NCBI RefSeq assembly: GCF_004001045.1 | Contig: NZ_BIMK01000007.1 | Location: 248,001 to 312,000 of the forward strand | Length of the DNA: 64,000 bases | Direction: 5' to 3' | Origin: Paenibacillus chibensis | GTDB lineage: Bacteria > Bacillota > Bacilli > Paenibacillales > Paenibacillaceae | Shown: positions 33,376 to 42,185 of the stretch, in pieces | Layout of the letters: each line of letters starts with the position of its first letter | Position numbering within the stretch: the first letter of the stretch is position 1 | Notes under the pieces: model-generated | What the model was told of the DNA's origin: nothing | Database searches by the model: none | Seen by the model: the letters and a program-made list of their open reading frames with translations, nothing else | Position numbers and translations under genes: made by a program

Positions 33376-34126
33376 GGCTTTCGCCTCCCTTCGGTTCGAT
33401 GAGTGGATGGTCCAGCTCTCTTCGATGCAAATACCATCTGGAAACGAGAATACTGAGCTCAAATAACAAAATCAGCGGAATGGTGACGGAGAGATGGGAC
33501 ACAAAGTCTGGCGGCGAGATCATGGAACCGACAATGGCCAGCGCCAGATAAACATATTTCCTCGCCTTTTTCAGCAGGGCCGGCCGCAGTATGCCCAGCC
33601 TGGTCAAAAACAGGACAACAGCCGGCATTTCAAAGGCTAATGCAAGCGGGAGTACGACGCTGAACATCAGGGAGAAATACCGGTCCATCCCATACGTCTC
33701 AACCGCTCCGACGGTTTGGTTCATTTTGGAAAGAAAAGAAACCATCATCGGAAACGCGACATAAAAGCTAAAGGCCACCCCGATGGTGAACAGGACGAAC
33801 GCCATGGGCACAAACCAGAAGGTTTTCTTGGCCTCCTCATCGGTCAAGCCTGGCCGTACGAATGCCCACACATGATAAAGCGCAAGCGGAAGGGTAAAAA
33901 AGACAGCCACCAGGAACCCGCATTTCATGTAAATGAACATGCCGTCGGTCAGCGAGAAGACATTCCAAGCGATATCTGCGGCAGCCGGCCGATTTTTGAT
34001 ATACATCAGCACTGTCGGCGACATGTATAAGCCCCCAGCCAACGTCACGATAAAAAAGAGCATCACCCAAATCAGGCGTTTTCGCAGCTCCGTCAGATGG
34101 GTGACCAGCTCATCACTGTTAATCAA
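33368..34126 (-). CDS. tatC: twin-arginine translocase subunit TatC
   Basis: A 252-residue, six-helix membrane protein. The N-terminal HLTELRKRLIW signature, GLYMSPTVLMYIKNRP and FVPMAFVLFTIGVAFSFYVAFPMMVSFL are typical of TatC. The start is TTG (34126), 7 bases after AGGAGG. The gene order tatC-tatA, with overlap, differs from the common tatA-tatC order. The Tat substrate in this window is the gluconate-dehydrogenase-like small subunit. Confidence 0.93.
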   Translation of the reverse strand: MINSDELVTHLTELRKRLIWVMLFFIVTLAGGLYMSPTVLMYIKNRPAAADIAWNVFSLTDGMFIYMKCGFLVAVFFTLPLALYHVWAFVRPGLTDEEAKKTFWFVPMAFVLFTIGVAFSFYVAFPMMVSFLSKMNQTVGAVETYGMDRYFSLMFSVVLPLALAFEMPAVVLFLTRLGILRPALLKKARKYVYLALAIVGSMISPPDFVSHLSVTIPLILLFELSILVSRWYLHRRELDHPLIEPKGGESHV

Positions 34127-34304
34127 TCAACCGCCTCCTCTTTTACCGCCTTTAGGGTAGACCCGCCAGGCTCCAGTGCACCGGCGATAATGTTTATTGT
34201 ATCCAGATTTTGCAGAATTATAGCTGATTATGTCGCAAAAGCTTGTGACATAGGATGAGCTTGATGTCCAGCGTTTCTATCCGTTTTTCACAACTTTTTC
34301 ACAT

Positions 34305-34333
34305 TTGATTGTTCTTATGTAAAGGGATACAAT
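34305..34333 (+). promoter_or_regulatory. sigma-A promoter of the SDR gene
   Basis: TTGATT (34305-34310), a 17-base spacer and TACAAT (34328-34333) lie 39 bases upstream of the start codon. Confidence 0.7.
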
Positions 34334-34371
34334 AAACACGTAAGTAACTTAGATATTGGAGGTCTAAACAT

Positions 34372-35121
34372 ATGAAATTTAAAGAAAAAACGTTTCTCGT
34401 AACCGGCGGCGCAGGCGGAATCGGCAAAGGTATCGTTACCGCTCTGGCTAAAGAGGGCGCACGCGTTGTCTTCTTTGATATTAATGAAGAGAAGGGCAAA
34501 GCGACCGAGGAGGAAATCAGCAAAATTTCGGAGTGCATGTTCATTAAAGTGAACCTGATGGAAAAAGACGACGTCGTTGCGGGCTTTCAAAAGGTCATCG
34601 ACAAGTACACAACCATTCATGGTCTCGTAAACTGCGCACAAGCGTCCAGAAACCTTCCTTTCATGGAAACGACGGAAAAAGAATTTGAGCTTGCTTTCGG
34701 AACGGGCTTCTGGCCAACCTTCCATCTGATGAAGCTCAGCTACCCGCACCTGAAAGAAACCCAGGGCTCTATCGTGAACTTCGCTTCGGGCGCAGGTCTG
34801 AAGGGGATGTTGACGCAAACCTCCTACGCTGCAGCCAAAGAAGCCATCCGCGGCATTTCCCGCGTGGCAGCAAACGAATGGGGTCCGGACAACATTAACA
34901 TCAACATTGTCTGCCCGATCGCCGCTTCGGAAGGGGTCGCAGAATGGAGACAGCATAACGCTGAAGCTTACGACCATATGGTAAGCGCCATCCCGCTTCG
35001 CCGCCTGGGCGATCCGGAACAGGATATCGGCCGCGTGGTCTCCTTCCTGCTGAGCGAGGACGCGAAGTTCATGACCGGACAGACCGTTATGGTGGACGGC
35101 GGAAGCGTCATGCTGCGCTAG
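34372..35121 (+). CDS. SDR family oxidoreductase
   Basis: A 249-residue classical short-chain dehydrogenase. It shows the TGGAGGIGKG cofactor motif (residues 11-20), Asp37 (FFDINEE) favouring NAD(H), a serine in NFASGAG, and the YAAAK catalytic motif near residue 150. The usual NNAG is NCAQ here, a small deviation. It has a strong promoter, a GGAGG site and its own terminator, so it is monocistronic. The substrate is unknown. Confidence 0.88.
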   Translation: MKFKEKTFLVTGGAGGIGKGIVTALAKEGARVVFFDINEEKGKATEEEISKISECMFIKVNLMEKDDVVAGFQKVIDKYTTIHGLVNCAQASRNLPFMETTEKEFELAFGTGFWPTFHLMKLSYPHLKETQGSIVNFASGAGLKGMLTQTSYAAAKEAIRGISRVAANEWGPDNININIVCPIAASEGVAEWRQHNAEAYDHMVSAIPLRRLGDPEQDIGRVVSFLLSEDAKFMTGQTVMVDGGSVMLR

Positions 35122-35162
35122 AACCCGGTTTGAACTCCGGCCCGATGGCCGGGCCACAAAAA

Positions 35163-35203
35163 CAAAGCATCCCGGCAATTCAATTGCCGGGATGCTTTGT
35201 TAT
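35163..35203 (+). terminator. terminator after the SDR gene
   Basis: A nearly perfect 18-bp stem (CAAAGCATCCCGGCAATT and its complement), followed by a short TTATG. Confidence 0.75.
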
Positions 35204-35251
35204 GTATTAAGATATTTAGACATCACACATCCTTGGAAAGGAATAACGACG

Positions 35252-35665
35252 ATGAAACAGGATGTAACCATTTCCCACGAACCTCCCGCCGCAGAGGAGT
35301 ACGTGAACCTGCGCCTAAAGGCAGGCTTAAGCGGCAAAGACGTCGAAGCCTCACGCCGCGGGCTGCCGAATTCCCTCTTTGCCGTTACCTTGCGGCTCGA
35401 AGGTGAATTGATCGGCATGGGCAGAGTCATCGGCGACGGCGGCTGCATGTTCCATGTCGTCGACATTGCCGTTTCGCCGAAACATCAAGGCCAAGGACTC
35501 GGCAAGAGAATCATGGCCGAAATTACGGCCTATTTGGACCAAGCCGCGTCCAAGGGTGCCTATGTCAGCCTGATGGCCGACGTTCCCGCTGACCGGCTGT
35601 ATCAGCAGTTTGGCTTTGAATACGGTGCGCCGGCGTCAGTCGGCATGTACAAAAAATACAACTAA
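35252..35665 (+). CDS. GNAT family N-acetyltransferase
   Basis: A 137-residue acetyltransferase. Motif A (VVDIAVSPKHQGQGLGKRIMAEI) for acetyl-CoA binding is at about residues 70-92, and LYQQFGFEYGAP is near the C-terminus. The ATG at 35252 follows AAAGGA. Its end overlaps the convergent pentapeptide-repeat gene by 4 bases. The acceptor is unknown. Confidence 0.88.
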   Translation: MKQDVTISHEPPAAEEYVNLRLKAGLSGKDVEASRRGLPNSLFAVTLRLEGELIGMGRVIGDGGCMFHVVDIAVSPKHQGQGLGKRIMAEITAYLDQAASKGAYVSLMADVPADRLYQQFGFEYGAPASVGMYKKYN

Positions 35666-36267
35666 TCGACCTTGGCCCCATAGGAGCGGGCCACGTTCAC
35701 AGCCTGCTCCAAATCAATCCGCACCCCGGTAAGGTCGAAGGCCCGGTAATCGATCCGGTCCATCTTAGCTCCCCTCAAATCCGCTCCTTTAAGCACTGTC
35801 TTCGTCAGCTTGGCCCCCGTGAGATCCGCTTCGCGCAAATCCGCCTTCTGGAGATTGCTTTGACTCAGATCGGCTTCGATCAAGCGAATTCCCTTCAGCA
35901 TCTGCTTGGTCAAATTCACCTGCCGCAGATTCGTGTACGACCAATCCCCGCCTTGAATCGTGATCCCGTCCATCAAGGCACCCGCGAAGTCGCTGCCGAT
36001 CATTTTGCAGTCCTCGAACTTCGACACAAACAGATTCGCCCCGGCAAACCGGCAGTTCGTAAATGCCGACCGGGTATGCAGGGAAGCGTTGAACGTCGTC
36101 CCTCCAAAATCACAGTCAATAAACTGGCAGCCGCTGGTCCAGATTTCATCCATCGAGGCTCCCCGGAAAATACACCGGTTAAAGGTGCAGCCCTTCAGTT
36201 CCCCATTTTTCAAATCCGCTTGGCTGAAATCCACGCGTTCGTATTCCTCGTCTATGTATTGAAACAT
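35662..36267 (-). CDS. pentapeptide repeat protein
   Basis: A 201-residue protein made of A(D/N)LXX-type repeats forming a right-handed quadrilateral beta helix (VDFSQADLKNGELKGCTF, ANLFVSKFEDCKMIGSDFAG, LIEADLSQSNLQKADLREADL). Such proteins can mimic DNA and protect gyrase, but many have other roles. No partner gene is seen. The ATG at 36267 follows AGAGGAG; the frame opens at 36330. There is no signal peptide. Confidence 0.88.
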   Translation of the reverse strand: MFQYIDEEYERVDFSQADLKNGELKGCTFNRCIFRGASMDEIWTSGCQFIDCDFGGTTFNASLHTRSAFTNCRFAGANLFVSKFEDCKMIGSDFAGALMDGITIQGGDWSYTNLRQVNLTKQMLKGIRLIEADLSQSNLQKADLREADLTGAKLTKTVLKGADLRGAKMDRIDYRAFDLTGVRIDLEQAVNVARSYGAKVD

Positions 36268-36549
36268 GACATCCCCACTCCTCTTCATCGACTGTCCCCA
36301 GATTAAACTTCCTTCTTCTGATCCTAACAAACATACGTTCTTTCATCAATGACGCACCCGGCAATCTTTTTTGGCAAGACCCGAAAAACGCAACCCGAAA
36401 AACGAAATTTAGCACCTGTTTCTTCCTTTCATCCCAGCCTACAATGGAAAGTACATAATGAAAGCACATACACAAGGATTTTGCCAAAAATGCCAAACAG
36501 ACAGATGACAAAGCGGCGTTGCAAAATCCCAAACAGGAGGATGGATCCC

Positions 36550-37521
36550 ATGAGTGCCAAACATGGCGCAGAGCTCACGCAGCCCGGGTACAACGTTAGG
36601 GCAACCGGCAAGCAAAGGACATTGCTGCGAAGGCTGCTGAGCCAGAAATATTTACAGGTGATGGCGCTGCTCGGCGTCGCCTGGATGATCATTTTCAACT
36701 ACATTCCTTTGTACGGCAGTATTATCGCATTCAAACAGTATGTCATCACGCACTCCATCGCGGAAGCCCCTTGGGTCGGGCTTGACAACTTCAAGGCTTT
36801 TTTCGAAGATGAAGATTTGCCAAGGGTCATATGGAACACACTCGGCATCAGCCTGATCAAGCTGGTCATCGGATTTCCGCTGCCGATCCTCTTCGCCTTG
36901 TTCCTGAACGAGCTGCGATCGATCCGGCTGAAAAAAGCGGTACAGACCATTTCGTACCTCCCCCATTTCCTTTCCTGGGTCATTCTCGGCGGAATTCTCG
37001 CCACCTGGCTCGCGGATGTGGGGATCATCAACCATATTCTTATGGCGCTCCATCTCATTAAGGAACCGATCAGCTACCTGGCTGAGCCCAAGTACTTCTG
37101 GGGCATTATCGTCACCTCCGACATCTGGAAGGAGCTCGGCTGGTCCGCGATTATATATCTGGCCGCGATCGCCGGCGTATCGCCCGATCTTCACGAAGCC
37201 GCAACCATCGACGGGGCCGGACGCTTCCAGCGTATGTGGCACGTCACCCTGCCGGGCATTAGAAGCACGATCACGATTTTATTCATTCTGGCCGTCAGCG
37301 GCATCCTGAACTCGAACTTTGATCAAATCCTCGTGCTGCGCAACTCGCTGAACGAAAGCGCCAGCAGCGTTATCGACATTTACGTTTACCAGACAGGTAT
37401 CGTGAACAACCGGTTCTCGTATTCGACGGCCGTAGGCTTGATTAAGTCTATTATTGCGCTCGTGCTGCTTCTGATTGCCAATTCCGTGTCCAAGAAGCTC
37501 AACGACACGTCCCTATTCTGA
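36550..37521 (+). CDS. ABC transporter permease, LplB/YteP type
   Basis: A 323-residue CUT1 permease. The first helix is followed by FNYIPLYGSIIAFKQYV, the LplB-type hallmark, and the EAA loop reads DLHEAATIDGAGRFQRMWHVTLPGI. The ATG at 36550 is 9 bases after CAGGAGG. A long in-frame upstream extension to 36349 lacks a start signal. It opens a permease-permease-binding protein-kinase-regulator cluster. No ATPase is encoded nearby. Confidence 0.9.
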   Translation: MSAKHGAELTQPGYNVRATGKQRTLLRRLLSQKYLQVMALLGVAWMIIFNYIPLYGSIIAFKQYVITHSIAEAPWVGLDNFKAFFEDEDLPRVIWNTLGISLIKLVIGFPLPILFALFLNELRSIRLKKAVQTISYLPHFLSWVILGGILATWLADVGIINHILMALHLIKEPISYLAEPKYFWGIIVTSDIWKELGWSAIIYLAAIAGVSPDLHEAATIDGAGRFQRMWHVTLPGIRSTITILFILAVSGILNSNFDQILVLRNSLNESASSVIDIYVYQTGIVNNRFSYSTAVGLIKSIIALVLLLIANSVSKKLNDTSLF

Positions 37522-37542
37522 CGAAAGGTGGTCTGCTGACCT

Positions 37543-38430
37543 ATGCTTAACTTGAAACGAAGAACCGCCGGGGACGCGATGTTCGACGCATTTAATGTAC
37601 TGATCATGCTCGCCATCTGCTTCATCACCCTTTACCCGATATGGTTCGTTCTCGTGAACTCTTTCAACGAAGGACAAGACGCCATGCGGGGAGGCATCTA
37701 CTGGTGGCCGCGGATTTTCAGCCTAGAAAGCTACCAGGCGGTGTTCCGCAGCAGCGGCATCATGACAGCGATGGGCGTAACGATCGCCAAAACCCTGCTG
37801 GGCACCATCGTCCATGTCTTTTTTACCGCGATGGTCGCCTATGCATTTTCCCGCAGAGAGCTTGTCGGCCAAAAGCTGTACATATTGATCGGCACGATCA
37901 CCATGCTGTTCCCCAGCACACTTATTCCCTACTACTTGCTGATCCGTGACCTGCATCTGCTCGACAACTTTCTGGTATATATCATTCCGGCGATGTTCAG
38001 CTTTTTCGACCTGATCATTCTCATGACCTTCTTCAGGGAAATTCCCGATGGCCTGGAGGAAGCCGCGAAAATCGACGGAGCCAATGATCTCTCCATTTTC
38101 GTACGCGTCATTATTCCTGTCTCCATGCCCGTCATCGCCACCATTGCTCTTTTCCATGGGGTCTATCAGTGGAATGATTACTTCACAGGCATGATCTATA
38201 TCAACAACATGGACCTGCAGCCGATCCAGACCTACCTGTACCGGATCGTCGCCCAGTCCAGCTCGAATCAGATGGCCTCGGCGATGCCGGGCGGCATATC
38301 CAAGAACGTCACCTCGCAGTCCATCAAGCTGGCTACCATGGTTGTGACGACGGCTCCGATTGTGCTCGCCTATCCGTTTCTGCAGAAGTATTTTGTCAAA
38401 GGCCTCATGATCGGTTCCATCAAAGGCTAG
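37543..38430 (+). CDS. ABC transporter permease, LplC/YtcP type
   Basis: A 295-residue CUT1 permease with six helices. The EAA loop reads GLEEAAKIDGANDLSIFVRVIIPVSMPV, and the C-terminal signature is KYFVKGLMIGSIKG. AAAGGTGG precedes the ATG, 21 bases after the LplB-type gene. It is the channel partner of 36550-37521. Confidence 0.9.
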   Translation: MLNLKRRTAGDAMFDAFNVLIMLAICFITLYPIWFVLVNSFNEGQDAMRGGIYWWPRIFSLESYQAVFRSSGIMTAMGVTIAKTLLGTIVHVFFTAMVAYAFSRRELVGQKLYILIGTITMLFPSTLIPYYLLIRDLHLLDNFLVYIIPAMFSFFDLIILMTFFREIPDGLEEAAKIDGANDLSIFVRVIIPVSMPVIATIALFHGVYQWNDYFTGMIYINNMDLQPIQTYLYRIVAQSSSNQMASAMPGGISKNVTSQSIKLATMVVTTAPIVLAYPFLQKYFVKGLMIGSIKG

Positions 38431-38497
38431 AAAAAGGAAATTTTTAACTTGACGGCAACACATGCTTTACCAAAATATATCAAGAGGGGTAAACAAG

Positions 38498-40180
38498 ATG
38501 AGAACAAGCCATTTCCGCAAGAGCAGCCTGCTGCTGCTGGCCTTCACGCTGATGATGTCGCTCGCCGCGTGCGGCGGCTCAGCCACCAAGGATGAACCCA
38601 AGGCAGCGGAGCAGCCGGATAACAAAACCGAGCCGGCCACCGAGACGAAAACGGTATCGGCCGATGAGCCGGGCTGGAAAATCGACACTTCGCCGATTAC
38701 ATTTGATTGGTATTTGAACTTCTCCTGGTTTGCCAACAAATGGGGCGTGGATCCGACCTCGCAGTATGTCACGAAGAAAACCGGCGTCAATCTGAACTTT
38801 ATCGTGCCTGCCGGCAACGAAAACGAGAAGCTGAACACCATGATCGCATCCGGAAGCCTGCCGGACTTCATTACGCTCGGCTGGTGGGAAGACGGCGTGA
38901 AGTCGATGATCGAGGGCGATCTGGTACTCCCGCTGAACAAGCTCGCGGATGAATACGATCCTTATTTCATGAAAGTCGCCGATCCGGCCAAAATGGCCTG
39001 GTACAAACAGGATGACGGCAATACGTACGTTTATCCGAACTCCTCCTCTTCGCCAAAGGATTTCGAAAAATATTCGGGAGAATATCTGTCGAACCAAACC
39101 TTCCTAGTCCGTAAGGATATGTACGAGGCGCTCGGCAAACCGGATATGCGCACACCGGAAGGCTTCCTGAACGCGCTGAAAGCCGCGAAGGAGAAATTCC
39201 CAGAAGTTGAAGGACAGCCGCTGATTCCGTTCGGTTTGACCGAATTCGGCGACACGGGCAACGGCAGCCTGGAAGGCTACCTGCAAAATTTCCTGGCCAT
39301 CCCTTACGAGAAGGACGGCAAGCTGTACGATCGCACAACCGATCCGGAGTATATCCGCTGGCTGAAAACGATCCGTCAGGCGAACGAGCAAGGTCTGCTC
39401 GCGAAGGACGTATTCATTGATAAACGTCCGCAAATGGAAGAAAAAATGGCCCAAGGCCGCTACTTTGCCATGATGTATCAGCGCAGCGACCTGACGGCCC
39501 AAGAGAACGCCCTGTACGCGAAAGATCCGAATTCCGTCTACATCGCAGTCGACGGACCGGCGAACTCCAAAATGGATCCGCCAACGCTGGCCGGCCCTGG
39601 CATTTCCGGCTGGACGGTAACGCTCATTTCGAAGAAGGTCAAGGACAAAGCCAGAGCGATCCGCTTCCTGGAATACCTGATCAGCGAGGAAGGCCAGAAA
39701 GACCTGTACCTCGGCGAAAAAGGCGTCAGCTACGACACGATCGACGGCAAAGACCAATTCAAGCCCGAAGTGCTTGATTTGCTGAATAAAGACCGTTCGG
39801 CTTTTGACAAGAAATACGGCTCCTCCCTCACCTTCTGGATGATGCAGGACACGAACATGATTCTGCAGTGGCAGCCGCCTAGTGTCGAGCCGTTCAAGCA
39901 AATGGAAGACTGGACCAAAGGCAAAACAAAGAGCTTCTCCCAGTACGACAACATCAATCCGACGGGCAATTCCGAGGAAGGCGTCGCCAGCAACAAAATC
40001 GCCCAAACCTGGGGCAAAACGCTGCCGAAGCTCCTGCTCAGCAAATCGGATGAAGAATTCGATAAAATTTGGAACGACTTCCTCGATAAGCGGAATAAAG
40101 CCGGCTTCGACAAAGTGGAAGCTTTCAAGCAGACCAAATTCGAGGATAACGTGAAAAAACTTCAGGAGTTTCTGAATTAA
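38498..40180 (+). CDS. ABC transporter sugar-binding lipoprotein
   Basis: A 560-residue extracellular receptor. The lipoprotein signal ends at LAAC with Cys25, followed by a charged, low-complexity linker to about residue 60. The body contains LNTMIASGSLPDFITLGWWEDG and a C-terminal DKRNKAGFDKVEAF segment typical of the large LipO/YtcQ receptors. AGAGGGG precedes the ATG at 38498. The ligand is unknown; no enzyme gene is in this cluster. Confidence 0.9.
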   Translation: MRTSHFRKSSLLLLAFTLMMSLAACGGSATKDEPKAAEQPDNKTEPATETKTVSADEPGWKIDTSPITFDWYLNFSWFANKWGVDPTSQYVTKKTGVNLNFIVPAGNENEKLNTMIASGSLPDFITLGWWEDGVKSMIEGDLVLPLNKLADEYDPYFMKVADPAKMAWYKQDDGNTYVYPNSSSSPKDFEKYSGEYLSNQTFLVRKDMYEALGKPDMRTPEGFLNALKAAKEKFPEVEGQPLIPFGLTEFGDTGNGSLEGYLQNFLAIPYEKDGKLYDRTTDPEYIRWLKTIRQANEQGLLAKDVFIDKRPQMEEKMAQGRYFAMMYQRSDLTAQENALYAKDPNSVYIAVDGPANSKMDPPTLAGPGISGWTVTLISKKVKDKARAIRFLEYLISEEGQKDLYLGEKGVSYDTIDGKDQFKPEVLDLLNKDRSAFDKKYGSSLTFWMMQDTNMILQWQPPSVEPFKQMEDWTKGKTKSFSQYDNINPTGNSEEGVASNKIAQTWGKTLPKLLLSKSDEEFDKIWNDFLDKRNKAGFDKVEAFKQTKFEDNVKKLQEFLN

Positions 40181-40208
40181 CATGTAAACAGCAGTTTCAT
40201 ATCCATCC

Positions 40209-40245
40209 AAAAAGCCCCATTTTTGCGCGGGCTTTTTGGATTTTC
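40209..40245 (+). terminator. terminator between binding-protein and kinase genes
   Basis: AAAAAGCCC pairs with GGGCTTTTT and is followed by GGATTTT. It splits the transporter genes from the two-component genes that follow, so the kinase start at 40283 depends on readthrough or a nearby promoter. Confidence 0.75.
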
Positions 40246-40282
40246 GTCTTGTTATCCCAATATGGCTTTCGGAGTGTGTCCT

Positions 40283-42184
40283 ATGTTCAAACCCTTTCGC
40301 GCCATTTTTCTACAACTTGTTCACAGGCTTGAGCATTACTCGCTGCAGCAGCGCTTGTTCTTTTCTTATATCATCATCATCCTGATTCCGAGCATCATTT
40401 TCTCGTTCATCATTTTCAGGCAGCTGAATACAAGCTTCACGAAGGATGTCATGCGAAAGAGCGAGAGCTCGATCGAAATCGAGAAAACGAACATCAAAAA
40501 TAATATGGAGACGATGGAGCGGGCCGTGCAGCTTGCCATATCGGACCGCGAAGTCATGTATTATCTCGACCGATCAAGCGAGCCGGAAACCTCCGACCTC
40601 ATTGATTTCAGCAACAGCACCGTCAATAACATTTTGCGGCTTCAATTCAACAACCCGGATATCGAGCATATCCGCATTTTCTCGGACAATCCTTATATCA
40701 GCGAAATCTGGCCGGTATTCCTGAAGGAAAACCGCGTGCAAAGCGAGCCATGGTACGAGGAGCTGATCCGGTTGGACGGGGCGAGCCTGTGGCAAATTTC
40801 GGAACGGGACAAGGATCCGATCCATAACCTCGTTTTGGATGAAAAGGAATTCCGTCAGAAAATGTCACTGCTGCGCGAGCTCGAATATCCGAAAGGCCGC
40901 CATGTCGGCTTGATTCAGGTCGATATGCTGTTGACCAGCTTTTTTCCCAGCACCTACAAGGTTCATGACCATAACGGACAATCCCAAATGCTTATCCTGA
41001 ACGAAAATGGCCGCTTGTATTATTCCGCGTCCTCCTCCATGCTCTCTGCCGATCAATTGGCAGACGCACGCATAGGGGATAAGCTTCACCTAACAGATGA
41101 TAAGACGCTGGCGCATTTCGAGATGAGCTTGTCCGGTAAGCCTTACCTCGTCGTATATGCATACATAGACAGCATCAAGTCGTATGTGGTACAGCTGACA
41201 TCCATGGAGGCCGTGCTGTCTGAGCTGAATAAAACGAGAAACACCATGCTGCTTGTCAATGTCATCCTGATTGCGATCTTGTCCGTATCAACCTTTTTTC
41301 TCAATTCGCTCATCTTGAAGAAGCTGCGGCAGCTGACGCTTTCCATGAAAAAAATCCGCCTCGGCGATTTTAATATCCAGCTTCCGGTCGGCGGCGGCAG
41401 CGAGGTCGGCGAGCTCACCCATCATTTCCGGAAAATGATCAACAAGATCAACGAGCTTATCGCCGATGCCGTCAACAAACAGGCGGCCACGAAGGAAGCC
41501 GAGCTGAAGACGCTGAAAAATCAGATCGACTCCCATTTTTTGTACAACACGCTGGAAAATATCAAAATGCTGGCGGAAGTCGAGAATCAGCAGCCCATAT
41601 CCGACGCCCTGACCTCCCTTGGGAGCATGATGCGCTATAACCTCAGATGGAGCAGCGAATATGTGCGCCTGCGCGAGGAATTGAACCATATCCGTCACTA
41701 TATTGCCCTGATGAACCTGCGTTTCGATCAGCGGATCCATTTCCATGCGGAGCTTCAGGAGCAGGAACTGGATTTGGAAGTTCTGAAGATGTCCCTGCAG
41801 CCTATCATTGAAAATGCCGTCAAGCACGGCCTGCGCAGCAGCGCCTCCGGCGATGCCGACCTGAATATCTCGCTGAGAACCTTTCCCATGAACCGAACGC
41901 AGGTCATCTTGATCGAAGACGACGGCAGAGGCATGACCCCGGAGAAAACCGAGCAGTTAAACCATAAGATTCGCAGCACGGAATCCGGTGAACAGACCGC
42001 GTCCGAAAACGTGTTGGCACGCAGCGAAAAAAGCGGCAGCGGCATCGGGCTGCGGAACGTTCATCAGCGCCTGCAGCTGTTTTACGGTTATGAATATGGC
42101 TTATGGGTCGAGAGTGAGGATGGCAAATACACCCGGGTCTTGATGAAGGTCCCTTACTTCAACGTGAATGGAGGCGTATCTTGA
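40283..42184 (+). CDS. sensor histidine kinase, YesM type
   Basis: About 633 residues. A membrane helix (YIIIILIPSIIFSFIIF) and a second one near 330-350 flank an extracellular sensor domain. HAMP follows (KLRQLTLSMKKIRLGDFNIQLPVGGG), then His_kinase with the acceptor in KNQIDSHFLYNTLENI and HATPase_c (EDDGRGMTPE, GSGIGLRNVHQRL). The usual Asn-Pro before the acceptor histidine is Asp-Ser here. The ATG at 40283 has GGAG upstream. It pairs with the next gene, 1 base apart, and lies downstream of a matching importer. Confidence 0.9.
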   Translation: MFKPFRAIFLQLVHRLEHYSLQQRLFFSYIIIILIPSIIFSFIIFRQLNTSFTKDVMRKSESSIEIEKTNIKNNMETMERAVQLAISDREVMYYLDRSSEPETSDLIDFSNSTVNNILRLQFNNPDIEHIRIFSDNPYISEIWPVFLKENRVQSEPWYEELIRLDGASLWQISERDKDPIHNLVLDEKEFRQKMSLLRELEYPKGRHVGLIQVDMLLTSFFPSTYKVHDHNGQSQMLILNENGRLYYSASSSMLSADQLADARIGDKLHLTDDKTLAHFEMSLSGKPYLVVYAYIDSIKSYVVQLTSMEAVLSELNKTRNTMLLVNVILIAILSVSTFFLNSLILKKLRQLTLSMKKIRLGDFNIQLPVGGGSEVGELTHHFRKMINKINELIADAVNKQAATKEAELKTLKNQIDSHFLYNTLENIKMLAEVENQQPISDALTSLGSMMRYNLRWSSEYVRLREELNHIRHYIALMNLRFDQRIHFHAELQEQELDLEVLKMSLQPIIENAVKHGLRSSASGDADLNISLRTFPMNRTQVILIEDDGRGMTPEKTEQLNHKIRSTESGEQTASENVLARSEKSGSGIGLRNVHQRLQLFYGYEYGLWVESEDGKYTRVLMKVPYFNVNGGVS

Positions 42185-42185
42185 C

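Noticed and set aside
35662..35665. The 4-base overlap of convergent GNAT and pentapeptide-repeat genes as a regulatory antisense device
   Set aside because: Tiny convergent 3' overlaps are common, and nothing else supports regulation.
39104..40210. 368-codon minus-strand frame opposite the binding-protein gene
   Set aside because: A mirror frame of a high-GC coding region; no start signal and no domain.
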